A DNA stretch of 64,000 bases, taken from contig DATBJJ010000120.1 in NCBI GenBank assembly GCA_036556425.1, positions 1 through 64,000 on the forward strand, in the 5' to 3' direction. Below, piece after piece: positions 1 through 7,930 of the stretch. The number at the start of each line of letters is the position of its first letter. Position 1 is the stretch's first letter. The position numbers and the translations under genes are program-made. The notes under the pieces are model-generated. The model did no database searches and had not been told where the DNA came from. It worked only from the letters and a program-made list of their open reading frames with translations. Source of the stretch: DATBJJ01 sp036556425 (GTDB lineage Bacteria > Acidobacteriota > Vicinamibacteria > Vicinamibacterales > 2-12-FULL-66-21).

Positions 1-306
<306 letters not shown>

Positions 307-375
307 CATTTCTCTCTTTCTCCTCGGAGAAAGAGTGCACATGTGGGACGAAGAAACTACCGTTTGCAGGATATT

Positions 376-450
376 CAGTTGCAGTTGCCAGCTTCCAGCT
401 GCCAGCCGCCAGTCGAAACCTGGAAGCTGGAAGCCGGAAGCTGGAAGCTC
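376..450 (+). repeat. TGGAAGC-word inverted repeat in the 23S-5S spacer
   Basis: The spacer between 23S and 5S carries short words on both strands. The left arm (377-410) has GCCAGCTTCCAGCTGCCAGC, and the right arm (419-449) has repeated TGGAAGC/CGGAAGC units. The arms are mutually complementary and could fold into a hairpin about 30 bp long inside the rRNA precursor. Nothing else, and no tRNA, is recognisable in the 307-578 spacer. A role in pre-rRNA processing is possible but unproven. Confidence 0.6.
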
Positions 451-578
451 TTTGACATAGTCTGGGACGATTCCACCTTCGCGCCTCACGGCGCTTCGGT
501 GGACAAGCTATATCGGCTTGTCCGCCGTAGCTCGCGCAAGCGAGCGGAGGCGGAAACCCCAGGCACCGATATCGAGTT

Positions 579-696
<118 letters not shown>

Positions 697-706
697 TTAT
701 TCTTCG

Positions 707-741
707 AAGCCCGCCTGAGTCTTCAGGCGGGCTTTCTTTTT
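707..741 (+). terminator. Rho-independent terminator of the rRNA operon
   Basis: A perfect 12-bp stem, AAGCCCGCCTGA (707-718) against TCAGGCGGGCTT (723-734), encloses a 4-nt GTCT loop and is followed by a T-rich tract (TTTCTTTTT). It lies 10 nt after the 5S end, a textbook intrinsic terminator for the rrn operon. Confidence 0.93.
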
Positions 742-830
742 GTACGCTCGGATTACAAATCCACGCTTTTTTACCCTACCCGATCCCCTCGGTCTAATCC
801 ATCGAGCGCCTCAGCCCGGAGGGACATCCA

Positions 831-1181
831 ATGGCTCGCATGATGACTCGCGTGGCCGTCGCCGTCGTTGCCGCATCCTTGTGGCCGGCCGCGACCGTTG
901 CCGCGCAGCCCCACCGCCGAATCACCCGCGATCGGCTCGAAGACGTTCGCGACCGGAACGAGGATCGCCGCGACCGTCGGGAAGACCGTCGCGATCGCCT
1001 CGAAGATCGACGCGACCGCCTCGAGGATCGGCGCGACGCGCGGCACGACGGCGGACTGCGCGATCGACTCGAAGACGTTCGCGATCGGCGTGAAGACCGT
1101 CGCGATCGCCTCGAGGATCGAAGAGATCGGCGCGAGGACGTGCGCGATCGCCGCGAGGATCGCCGCGACCGCCGTCGCTGA
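831..1181 (+). CDS. Secreted Arg/Asp/Glu-rich repeat protein
   Basis: This 116-residue protein has unknown function. Residues 1-26 form a clear signal peptide ending in VAAQ. The rest is almost only D, R, E and L in a 7-residue register (DRLEDRR, DRREDRR, DRREDVR), which would give a long, highly charged amphipathic helix or disordered rod. A strong Shine-Dalgarno GGAGGG lies 7 nt before the ATG and fixes the start. The repeat DNA (GCGATCG-type words) keeps several other frames open, but only this one has a signal peptide and ribosome site. It is convergent with the next gene, with 3 bp between the stops. An export and polyanion- or cell-wall-binding role is only a guess. Confidence 0.75.
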   Translation: MARMMTRVAVAVVAASLWPAATVAAQPHRRITRDRLEDVRDRNEDRRDRREDRRDRLEDRRDRLEDRRDARHDGGLRDRLEDVRDRREDRRDRLEDRRDRREDVRDRREDRRDRRR

Positions 1182-1184
1182 ACG

Positions 1185-2603
1185 CTATCGCAGGCGGCTG
1201 GGCCGCGGCTTCTTCTCCGGGGGCGGCGGGAACGGGAGCGTGTCGGGCACGACGCGCACGCCGGTCGTCATCTTCAACGGATACTTGCCGGCGGCCGGAA
1301 ACGTCAGCTCGACGAAGTAAGCGGTCCAGCCAGCGGACGGAGCGGGCACGCGCGCGATCCACGTATTCGGTCCTCGAGGCGTCAGCTCGGTGCTCGTGTA
1401 CGCGGCGCCGACGACGTCGAATCGAAAATTGCGGGCGGAGGGATTCGACGCCTGCCACAGGAAGACGCGGTCGGGACGCTCGGTCGCGACGACCTTGATC
1501 GCGCCGTCCTTCTCGAAGCTCCAGCGGAAGCCCGGTCGCGGCTTGTTCGAGACGATCGCGCCATAGAAGGCCTGCACGGTCTCGAGCGCGTCGCTCTTCT
1601 CGAGCGAGTGCGAGGTGTTCGGCACGTAGCGCAAGTATTTCTCGCCGCGCAATTCATCGAAATAGAACTGCGACGAGTCCGGCAGAAAGAACTGATCGCC
1701 GGACGCGTTGAGGATCAACTTCGGCATCGTCAGCCGATCGCGGTATTCGAAGGGCTCTTCGATCTTCATCAGTGCCCGGAACTCGGGCGTGCCCATCCAG
1801 TCCATGATCCCGTGCTGTACGTAATCGTTCACCGCGTCGGACCATGCGCCATACGCGCGCCAGTGATGGACGAACGACGGCTCGACGTTGAGCATGTCGA
1901 TGACCGCGGGAACGATCGCCACGACCCGCCGATCGACGGCGGCCGTCGTCCACGTCGTCCATCCGCGCTTCGAGGCGCCGGAGACGACGAAGCGCGCGAC
2001 GGTGTGGCCGCCGCCCTCGGATGACTTCGCGAAGGCCGTGACCGCATCCATCGCGCGGACCGCGCTCTTCGTCATCGGCAGCCTCGCCGGCCACCGATCG
2101 TCTCCGGTGCGGAGGAACTTGTCCCACGTGTAGGCGATCATGTCGTCCTCCGATCGCGGCTTCTTCGCGGGATCGCTCTTGAACACGACGGGTTGATTCG
2201 GCACGAGCCGAAGCTCCGCGGTCACCGTCCCCGTATCGCGGGCCGCGTCGACGAGCCACGCCGGCGGACGCGTGGGCGCCGGCCGCTCGTTGCCGCCGCC
2301 GGTGATGAAGAGCAGCCCGACGTCGCTCGTGACCTGCGCGGGACGAATGACCGTGAGCCAGTGCGTCCACAGCGGACGTTCGACCTCCTCGTCGGTCAGC
2401 CACCGCTGCGATGTCATTTCGAGCAGCGTTGCGGTGACGCCCTCCGCGGGAAGATCGCGCACGGCCTTCCACGCGAAGCTCGAATCGGGCGCGGCGACGT
2501 ATCTGTCGAGCGCCGTCTGACGCGATCGGTCGCTGTTCGGCGCCTGCGATCCGGAGACGAGCGCCAATGGAAGCACGAGGAGCGGCAACGCGAGTAGACG
2601 CAC
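1185..2603 (-). CDS. pqaA: PhoPQ-activated pathogenicity-related (PqaA-like) alpha/beta hydrolase
   Basis: This exported 472-residue protein belongs to the PqaA_like family, an alpha/beta-hydrolase fold of uncertain substrate. The nucleophile elbow GASKRG (about residues 209-214, Ser 211) sits in RFVVSGASKRGW, and the family-typical segments LLFITGGGNE and LNASGDQFFLPDSSQFY follow. The C-terminal part resembles an immunoglobulin-like add-on domain. The GTG at 2603 is chosen as start because GGAAGGAG lies 6 nt upstream on this strand; an in-frame ATG 33 nt further out lacks a ribosome site and would spoil the signal peptide (VRLLALPLLVLPLALVSGS). It stands alone, convergent with the repeat protein and divergent from the next gene. 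Confidence 0.85.
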   Translation of the reverse strand: MRLLALPLLVLPLALVSGSQAPNSDRSRQTALDRYVAAPDSSFAWKAVRDLPAEGVTATLLEMTSQRWLTDEEVERPLWTHWLTVIRPAQVTSDVGLLFITGGGNERPAPTRPPAWLVDAARDTGTVTAELRLVPNQPVVFKSDPAKKPRSEDDMIAYTWDKFLRTGDDRWPARLPMTKSAVRAMDAVTAFAKSSEGGGHTVARFVVSGASKRGWTTWTTAAVDRRVVAIVPAVIDMLNVEPSFVHHWRAYGAWSDAVNDYVQHGIMDWMGTPEFRALMKIEEPFEYRDRLTMPKLILNASGDQFFLPDSSQFYFDELRGEKYLRYVPNTSHSLEKSDALETVQAFYGAIVSNKPRPGFRWSFEKDGAIKVVATERPDRVFLWQASNPSARNFRFDVVGAAYTSTELTPRGPNTWIARVPAPSAGWTAYFVELTFPAAGKYPLKMTTGVRVVPDTLPFPPPPEKKPRPSRLR

Positions 2604-2707
2604 GATGAACTCCTTCCCGGCGAGATGATAGCGCACGGATGGCCTTGAACCTGAGCATTGGGTCGACCTGGCCCGACTGGTGCAACAAACGAGGCGCAGG
2701 AGGGCTC

Positions 2708-3163
2708 ATGGAAGCGACGAAGCTCGGCATTGCGATCGCGACGGCGTGCCTCACCGCGACCCTCGCGGCCGCGCAGGACACCAAAACGCGCGTCATCGTC
2801 GAGGACGGCAAGGATATGACGGTTACCGGCTGCGTCCAGCGCAACAGCGACGGCGGCCTCACGCTGACGAACGCCGCCGGAAAGGACGGCACGGTCGGCA
2901 GCTACATTCTCGCCATGCTCGGCAACGATGAAGGCGACCGCCTCGACGACTTGAAGGATCACGTCGGGCACCGCGTGGAGATCGTCGGCAAGGCGGCCGA
3001 CCGCGGCGCGGGACGTATCAAAGTGAAGACCGAGAGCGAAGTGCGCAAGGCGGACGGCGGCAAGGGAAAGACGGAGACGAAGGCGGAGCTCAAAGGCGAC
3101 CTGAACGGTCTGCCGTTCCTCGGCGTGAAATCGTCGCGGATGCTCGCGAGCGTCTGCCCGTAG
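2708..3163 (+). CDS. Small secreted protein with OB-like TVTGCVQ motif
   Basis: This 151-residue protein has unknown function. The signal peptide MEATKLGIAIATACLTATLA ends before AQDT. The mature part contains TVTGCVQRNSDGGLTLTN and HVGHRVEIVGKAA, a pattern seen in small secreted acidobacterial proteins that probably fold as a beta-barrel; it ends in VKSSRMLASVCP, so two cysteines could form a disulphide. GCAGGAGGG sits 5-6 nt before the ATG at 2708, which is preferred over an in-frame ATG at 2639 that has no ribosome site and would displace the signal peptide. It is convergent with the HNH gene, with 2 bp between the stops. Confidence 0.7.
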   Translation: MEATKLGIAIATACLTATLAAAQDTKTRVIVEDGKDMTVTGCVQRNSDGGLTLTNAAGKDGTVGSYILAMLGNDEGDRLDDLKDHVGHRVEIVGKAADRGAGRIKVKTESEVRKADGGKGKTETKAELKGDLNGLPFLGVKSSRMLASVCP

Positions 3164-3165
3164 GA

Positions 3166-4014
3166 CTAGCCGCCTATCTCGCGCTCGAACGCCTCGATGA
3201 CTTGGGCAGCCATCCCGGAGTACGGCTGATTCGGGTTCGCGTACGACTTCAGCTCGGCGATGTCGGCGCGAAGATCTTCTTCGAGCTCGCGCGCCCTCGC
3301 CGCGTCTCGACCCGGGATGGCCATTCGCGCCTGCGTTCGCCTGATGCGTTCCATGATGCCGCTCATGCGGAGCAGCACGCGGCCCCTCGCCTGCGTGAGA
3401 TCGGTTCGATCGAGACCGTAGACGTCGATCGAGACCTTTCCCATCGGGCTTTCGACTCCCCGCTGCACCTTCGCCCGAATGACACCCTCGGCAATGAACT
3501 CGAGGTGCTCTTCCGGACGATCGAGACACGGATGCAGCAGCAACCGCTGCTCGCGGGCTTCCTCTCCCGGCTTTTTCGCGCGCTGATTCGGGTTCGCGAT
3601 CGGGAACCGGTTCGCCTTGCCGCGCAGCTCCGGGCCCGCCGCGGGAAAATCGTGGGTCCGCTTTCTGTTGCAGTCGATGCACGAGGGGAGCAGGTTGGTC
3701 CAGTCAGCGGCGAGCCAGTAGTAGCCGGGTTTCTCGAGCTGGCCCTCGACTTCCACGCCGCCCTTCGGACGGTAGTGCTCGATATCGGGCGGCGCGGTTT
3801 CCGCGTAGGAGCTCTCGCAATAGGCACACTTCGATCCGAACACGCGCTTCAGTCCCGCGACGACGTCGGTGCCTTTGTACGCCTTGAAGTCGTACGGCTT
3901 CTGACGGTTGACGACTCGTCTGAAGAACTTGACCGCCTCCGTGCGCTCGAGGTCGCCGGCTGATCCCGCACCGTTGAGCGACGCAGGAACCGGCCCCGCA
4001 TCGATGTGAATCAT
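3166..4014 (-). CDS. Stand-alone HNH endonuclease (PtuB / TIGR02646-like)
   Basis: This 282-residue protein is the second gene of a two-gene HNH-ATPase/HNH locus. The HNH core is intact: CAYC (C63, C66), DIEHYRPK with catalytic His 80, and CIDCNRKR (C112, C115, N116). This zinc-stabilised beta-beta-alpha layout is typical of TIGR02646 / PtuB nucleases. The downstream segment GKVSIDVYGLDRTDL is also found, as GRVTIDILGLNRESL, in the partner protein, so the two HNH regions are paralogous. The start ATG overlaps the stop of the upstream ATPase gene by 4 bp (4011-4014), indicating translational coupling. The expected role is to cut nucleic acid, licensed by the ATPase, in phage defence. The nuclease family is clear; the defence role is inferred. 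Confidence 0.85.
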   Translation of the reverse strand: MIHIDAGPVPASLNGAGSAGDLERTEAVKFFRRVVNRQKPYDFKAYKGTDVVAGLKRVFGSKCAYCESSYAETAPPDIEHYRPKGGVEVEGQLEKPGYYWLAADWTNLLPSCIDCNRKRTHDFPAAGPELRGKANRFPIANPNQRAKKPGEEAREQRLLLHPCLDRPEEHLEFIAEGVIRAKVQRGVESPMGKVSIDVYGLDRTDLTQARGRVLLRMSGIMERIRRTQARMAIPGRDAARARELEEDLRADIAELKSYANPNQPYSGMAAQVIEAFEREIGG

Positions 4015-6200
4015 GCGCCTGTCCGCCCTGCCGGCGACGCCGTAGCCGGCGTCGTCTTCCAGATCTCGACGAGCTTCTTCTTGGTCGCCTCGAGCGTCGG
4101 ACGCCCGTCGGTGCCCGCGCGCTCCTCGGCGAGGTACGCGTCGATGGCTTCGAGCATCATCCTGTCGCGCTTGTTCGCGCCAAGCACGCGATAGGCGTCG
4201 AGCTCCCCCTTCAGCTGCGCGAGACGCGCCTCTTGCGCCGTATCGCGCTGCCGCAGCGCCAGCAGCTTGTAGTACTCCTCGAACAGGTTGTCGACGGCGG
4301 GATCGATCGTGCTGTTCAACCCGAAGTACTCGGAGGTGAGCAGTTGATCGACGCGCAGCCCGGCGAGCGGCGGCAGATCGGTGATCGCGATGACGCGGTT
4401 CACCGCGTCGCGGCGCATCACCGTGACTTCGCCGGACGTCAATCCGCGAAGGCAGAGCGGGTCGTGCGTCGACGCGAGGAACTGCAGCCGCGGGAATGCG
4501 CGCCGCATGGCGTCCACGATCCGCATGCGCCAGCGGGGATGGAGGTGCGAGCCGACCTCGTCGAGCACGACGATCCCTTCGGCCACTTCCATCGCGTCCC
4601 ATCGCTTGAGCATCACGCGCATGATGTCGGTCGCGAGCGCGACGACCGATTGATAGCCGTCGCTCAGCTCCTCGAGCGTCACGCGGGCGCCGAAGATCTC
4701 CGCTTCGACGCCCTTCTTTTCCTGGATCAGGCGATCGTCTGGGCCGAGCTGCAGAATCGGCCGAAGCGCGCGAGCGACCGTGTCGAACTGGGCGGGATCG
4801 AGATCGCCGAGCCATGCGTTCGCGTCGTTGAGAGGCTCGAAGGGATCGAACAGATTGTCGATGCGCGCGAAATCGTACTGCTGCGGGCTCTTCACCTTTC
4901 CGCGCGGCAGCAGGCGCGTCGAGCCGTATCCGATGAGCAGCACCTTCGGTTCCTTCGGCTCCGACTCGAACTTGTCGGACGTCGTGGAGAACCTCAGCTC
5001 GATCGGCGTGCTCGATCCTGTGAGGTAGACGCGCACGGTTCCATCCCTCTCGCCGCGGCGCACGTATCTGCGCGCGTCGAGATCCAGCTTGTTGCGCCAC
5101 TTCTCGCCGATGAGCGTCAGCGCTGCGGCCTGCAGCACGCTGCTCTTGCCGGAGCCGTTCTCGCCGAGCAGCATCAGCCACGGCGTCGACGTGGTGCCCT
5201 GCAGATCCTGCTGCGCGAGCGACTCCGCGTTCTGCTCGGAAAAACGCAGCGTCAGATCCTCGATCGCGCGGAAGTTCTTGATCTCGATGCGATCGATGAC
5301 GCGCGTGCGCGCGTAGTAGTGCGCCTTGGCGGCTTCGTCCGCGATCGAATAGGCCTCCTGGACCTGCTCCGCTTGCTTGAAGTGCGCGACGGTCGCCGCG
5401 CGCTCCGGCTCGGACGCGGGCGCCGCGCTCTTGACGAACGTGACCTGCTGCTGCTCCTTGAGGAGCCATTCCCGCAGGGCCTGCTTGCGCGCGGCCGAAA
5501 AAGGCGTCGTCTCGTCGACGAGCTTCAGGAGGCGCTGCTGCGGGAGCGCCTTACCGCGCGACTTACGTTTGATGGCTTCGAGATCCGAGCGGAGCTCCTC
5601 GATCGCTCTCTTGCGTCCGTCGACGAGCGATTCGCGGTTGAGGCCGAGGATGTCGATCGTAACGCGCCCGCGCGGCATGCTGCTGGCGACTTGTCCGTCC
5701 TGCGAGAAGACGAGCTGCGTGTCGGGGTCGTCGATACAGGGATCGAGAAGCAGCGGCTTCTCCGCCGCGAGCGCGTCGCCGCGCGTTTCGGCCGCCGCCC
5801 TCTGACCTTCGACCGGAAAACGGCTGCCTTTCATCCGATTGCAATTGCCGCACGTCGGATACAGGTTCGACCATTCGTAGGCCAGCCACCAGTACGCTTC
5901 CGGCGACGTCGCCCCGTCGGCGTTGAGCGCGCGCTGCTTCGGGCGCAGTTGATCGACGTCGAGCGGCACCGTTCCGGTCAGCGGCGTCTCGCAGTAGCCG
6001 CACTTGCCGTGAAACAACTCCTTCAGCGCTTCGCGAACGTCGGAGTGCGCATACAGAGCTCGATTGAATGGCGGCTGCCGTTGGGCGTCCGGCGACGCTT
6101 CAGTTCCGAAGAACCGCCGCAGCGCGTCGTACGACGCGAGCACTTTGTCGGAGGTCAAGACGTCCGGCGCGGCGATCCGCGCGCGATCCACGAAAATCAT
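4011..6200 (-). CDS. HNH-like domain fused to a PtuA/OLD-type AAA ATPase
   Basis: This 729-residue protein has two parts. Residues about 1-240 are an HNH-like domain with zinc cysteines CGYC (C67, C70) and CGNCNRMK (C117, C120), but the catalytic position reads DVDQLRPK, with Gln 84 replacing His. Residues about 300-620 are an ABC/SMC-type ATPase: Walker A GENGSGKS (346-353), signature-like LSDGYQS (512-518), Walker B IVVLDE (543-548) followed by GSHLHP, and an H-loop STHDPL (His 579). There is no Toprim domain, so it is not a classical OLD nuclease. The closest known arrangement is Septu, with PtuA (ATPase) plus PtuB (HNH); here an HNH copy is also fused to the ATPase. GGAG lies 6 nt before the ATG. 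It is coupled to the HNH gene by an ATGA overlap. Confidence 0.85.
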   Translation of the reverse strand: MIFVDRARIAAPDVLTSDKVLASYDALRRFFGTEASPDAQRQPPFNRALYAHSDVREALKELFHGKCGYCETPLTGTVPLDVDQLRPKQRALNADGATSPEAYWWLAYEWSNLYPTCGNCNRMKGSRFPVEGQRAAAETRGDALAAEKPLLLDPCIDDPDTQLVFSQDGQVASSMPRGRVTIDILGLNRESLVDGRKRAIEELRSDLEAIKRKSRGKALPQQRLLKLVDETTPFSAARKQALREWLLKEQQQVTFVKSAAPASEPERAATVAHFKQAEQVQEAYSIADEAAKAHYYARTRVIDRIEIKNFRAIEDLTLRFSEQNAESLAQQDLQGTTSTPWLMLLGENGSGKSSVLQAAALTLIGEKWRNKLDLDARRYVRRGERDGTVRVYLTGSSTPIELRFSTTSDKFESEPKEPKVLLIGYGSTRLLPRGKVKSPQQYDFARIDNLFDPFEPLNDANAWLGDLDPAQFDTVARALRPILQLGPDDRLIQEKKGVEAEIFGARVTLEELSDGYQSVVALATDIMRVMLKRWDAMEVAEGIVVLDEVGSHLHPRWRMRIVDAMRRAFPRLQFLASTHDPLCLRGLTSGEVTVMRRDAVNRVIAITDLPPLAGLRVDQLLTSEYFGLNSTIDPAVDNLFEEYYKLLALRQRDTAQEARLAQLKGELDAYRVLGANKRDRMMLEAIDAYLAEERAGTDGRPTLEATKKKLVEIWKTTPATASPAGRTGA

Positions 6201-6245
6201 GTGCGGCTCCGAATCGACGGAGGTTGTGATTGCGGCCTAGGATCC

Positions 6246-7649
6246 TCAGGCGACGAGCGGCGGTCCCGGCTGGCGCTTCACGTATCGTCCGCGCCCCCGC
6301 TTCCCCTTGAACTCGCCGTCGTCGACGATCACCTCGCCGCGCGAGAGGACCATCGACGGCGCGCCTTGAATCTGACGCCCCTCGTACGGGTTGTAGTCGA
6401 CCTTCATGTGATGCGTGCGCGCGGAGAGCGTCACGGTTTTCTGCGGATCCCAGAGCACGAGATCTCCATCCGAGCCGACCGCGATCGTGCCCTTCTGCGG
6501 CCAGAGCCCGAACATCTTCGCGGGATTCGTCGAAACGATCTCCACGAAGCGGTGCGCGTCGATGCGCCCCGGCCTCACGCCGCCGTCCCAGAGGAGCATC
6601 AGCCGCGTCTCGATGCCGGGCGCCCCGTTCGGAATCTTCGAGAAATCATCGCTGCCGATCTGTTTCTGCGGCGGCTCGTTCATGCAGAACGGACAATGAT
6701 CGGTCGAGACGACCTGGAGATCGTTCTTGAGGATTCCCTTCCACAGCACGTCCTGGTGCCACTTCTCGCGGAGCGGCGGCGACATCACGAACTTCGCGCC
6801 TTCGAAGCCCTCGCGCTCGTAGTCGTCGTACGACAAGAACAAGTACTGCGGGCACGTTTCGGCGTACGCCGGCAAGCCCATGTCCCGCGCTTGCTTGACC
6901 TTCTCGAGCGCGTCGGCGCACGACAAGTGGACGATGTAGATCGGCACGCCGGCCATCTCGGCGAGCGCAATCGCGCGGCCGGTCGCCTCCCCTTCCGCGC
7001 GCGTCGGCCGGGTGAGCGCGTGGTACTTCGGCGCCTTCTGTCCCTTACGCAGCGCTTCTTTGACGAGCGTGTCGATGACGCCGCCGTTCTCGGCGTGCAT
7101 GCAGATCAACCCGCCATTCTCACGCGTCTTCAGCAGCGCTTTGAAGATGGTCGCGTCGTCCACCATGAAGACGCCGGGGTAGGCCATGAACAGCTTGAAG
7201 GACGTTACACCCTCGCGCCGCACGAGACGATCCATGTCGATCGACACTTGATCCGTGAGCTCGCGCACGATCATGTGGAACGCGTAGTCGATGACCGACT
7301 TGCCTTCCGCGCGTCCCATCCATCCTTCGAACGCGGGAAACAGTCCCGCGCCGAAATCCTGAATCGCGAAGTCGATGAGCGTCGTCGTGCCTCCGTGCGC
7401 CGCGGCGATCGTGCCGGTCTCGAAGTCGTCGGCCGACGTCGTGCCGCCGAATGGCATGTCGAGATGCGTGTGCACGTCGACGCCGCCCGGCATGACGAGG
7501 CAGCCCGACGCGTCGAGCATCGTCTCGGCCGGCACGGTGAGCCCTTTGCCGATCAGCGTGATGACGCCGCTGTCGATGTAGATGTCGGCGTCGTAGCGAT
7601 CCGATGCCGTGACGATCGTGCCGTTGCGAACGAGAGTGGTGTGAGACAT
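6246..7649 (-). CDS. hydA: Dihydropyrimidinase / D-hydantoinase
   Basis: This 467-residue amidohydrolase opens dihydrouracil, dihydrothymine or 5-substituted hydantoins to N-carbamoyl amino acids in the cytoplasm. The full metal set is visible: DVHTHLD (H60, H62), the lysine expected to be carbamylated in TSFKLFMAY (K152), CMHAENG (H185), IVHLSC (H241) and STDHCPF (D317). Length and order match family members. It is the last gene of a minus-strand cluster with a PreA-like reductase and a beta-ureidopropionase-like nitrilase. The start codon is abutted by a 280-bp AGTC-word repeat and has no Shine-Dalgarno sequence, which is unusual for this window. Dihydropyrimidinase is favoured over pure hydantoinase because of the neighbours. 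Confidence 0.93.
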   Translation of the reverse strand: MSHTTLVRNGTIVTASDRYDADIYIDSGVITLIGKGLTVPAETMLDASGCLVMPGGVDVHTHLDMPFGGTTSADDFETGTIAAAHGGTTTLIDFAIQDFGAGLFPAFEGWMGRAEGKSVIDYAFHMIVRELTDQVSIDMDRLVRREGVTSFKLFMAYPGVFMVDDATIFKALLKTRENGGLICMHAENGGVIDTLVKEALRKGQKAPKYHALTRPTRAEGEATGRAIALAEMAGVPIYIVHLSCADALEKVKQARDMGLPAYAETCPQYLFLSYDDYEREGFEGAKFVMSPPLREKWHQDVLWKGILKNDLQVVSTDHCPFCMNEPPQKQIGSDDFSKIPNGAPGIETRLMLLWDGGVRPGRIDAHRFVEIVSTNPAKMFGLWPQKGTIAVGSDGDLVLWDPQKTVTLSARTHHMKVDYNPYEGRQIQGAPSMVLSRGEVIVDDGEFKGKRGRGRYVKRQPGPPLVA

Positions 7650-7650
7650 G

Positions 7651-7930
7651 ACTCAGTCGGCAGTCGTTAGTCGGTAGTCTTCAGTCGCAGTCGGCAGTCA
7701 CAGTCGGAAGTCGCCATTCGAGTCGACAGTCGTGAGTCGGTAGTCGTCAGTCGCAGTCGGCAGTCACGGTCGGGAGTCGTCAGTCAAGTCGGGAGTCAGT
7801 TGGACGGTCTGTCGCATTGCGAGCTGTTCGCTGTGACTGTCGACTCCCCGACTGCCGACTGTCGACTGCGACTGTCGACTGCGACTGACGACTTCCGACT
7901 GACGACTTCCGACTGACGACTACCGACTGT
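7651..7930. repeat. AGTCGNC-word inverted repeat between preA-like and hydA
   Basis: Some 280 bp consist of degenerate 9-10 bp words. The left arm (about 7651-7798) reads AGTCGGCAGTC, AGTCGTTAGTC, AGTCGGTAGTC and similar; the right arm (about 7833-7930) carries the complementary GACTGCCGACT and GACTGACGACT words. A short unrelated loop (7799-7832) separates them. The transcript would fold into a very long imperfect hairpin between two genes of one cluster. The last codons and stop of the PreA-like gene lie inside the right arm, and the left arm ends 1 bp from the hydA start codon. This is not a CRISPR: the words are too short and there are no spacers. Confidence 0.85.

Noticed and set aside
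307..578. A tRNA gene in the 23S-5S spacer
   Set aside because: No cloverleaf, GTTCRANNC box or CCA end can be found; the spacer holds only the TGGAAGC hairpin and AT-poor filler.
922..1458. Arg/Asp-rich minus-strand frame opposite the secreted repeat protein
   Set aside because: It is the complement of the GCGATCG repeat and overlaps the 3' end of the PqaA-like gene in another frame; no ribosome site or signal peptide.
3166..5469. A single 767-codon gene covering the HNH nuclease and part of the ATPase region
   Set aside because: The first 480 codons are an out-of-frame reading of the ATPase gene; the real HNH start is the ATG at 4014 with the ATGA overlap.
4233..7670. A 1145-codon open frame on the plus strand opposite the HNH-ATPase and hydantoinase genes
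   Set aside because: It crosses two clear genes on the other strand and is very rich in Arg, Ala and His with no domain; it is a GC-rich shadow frame.
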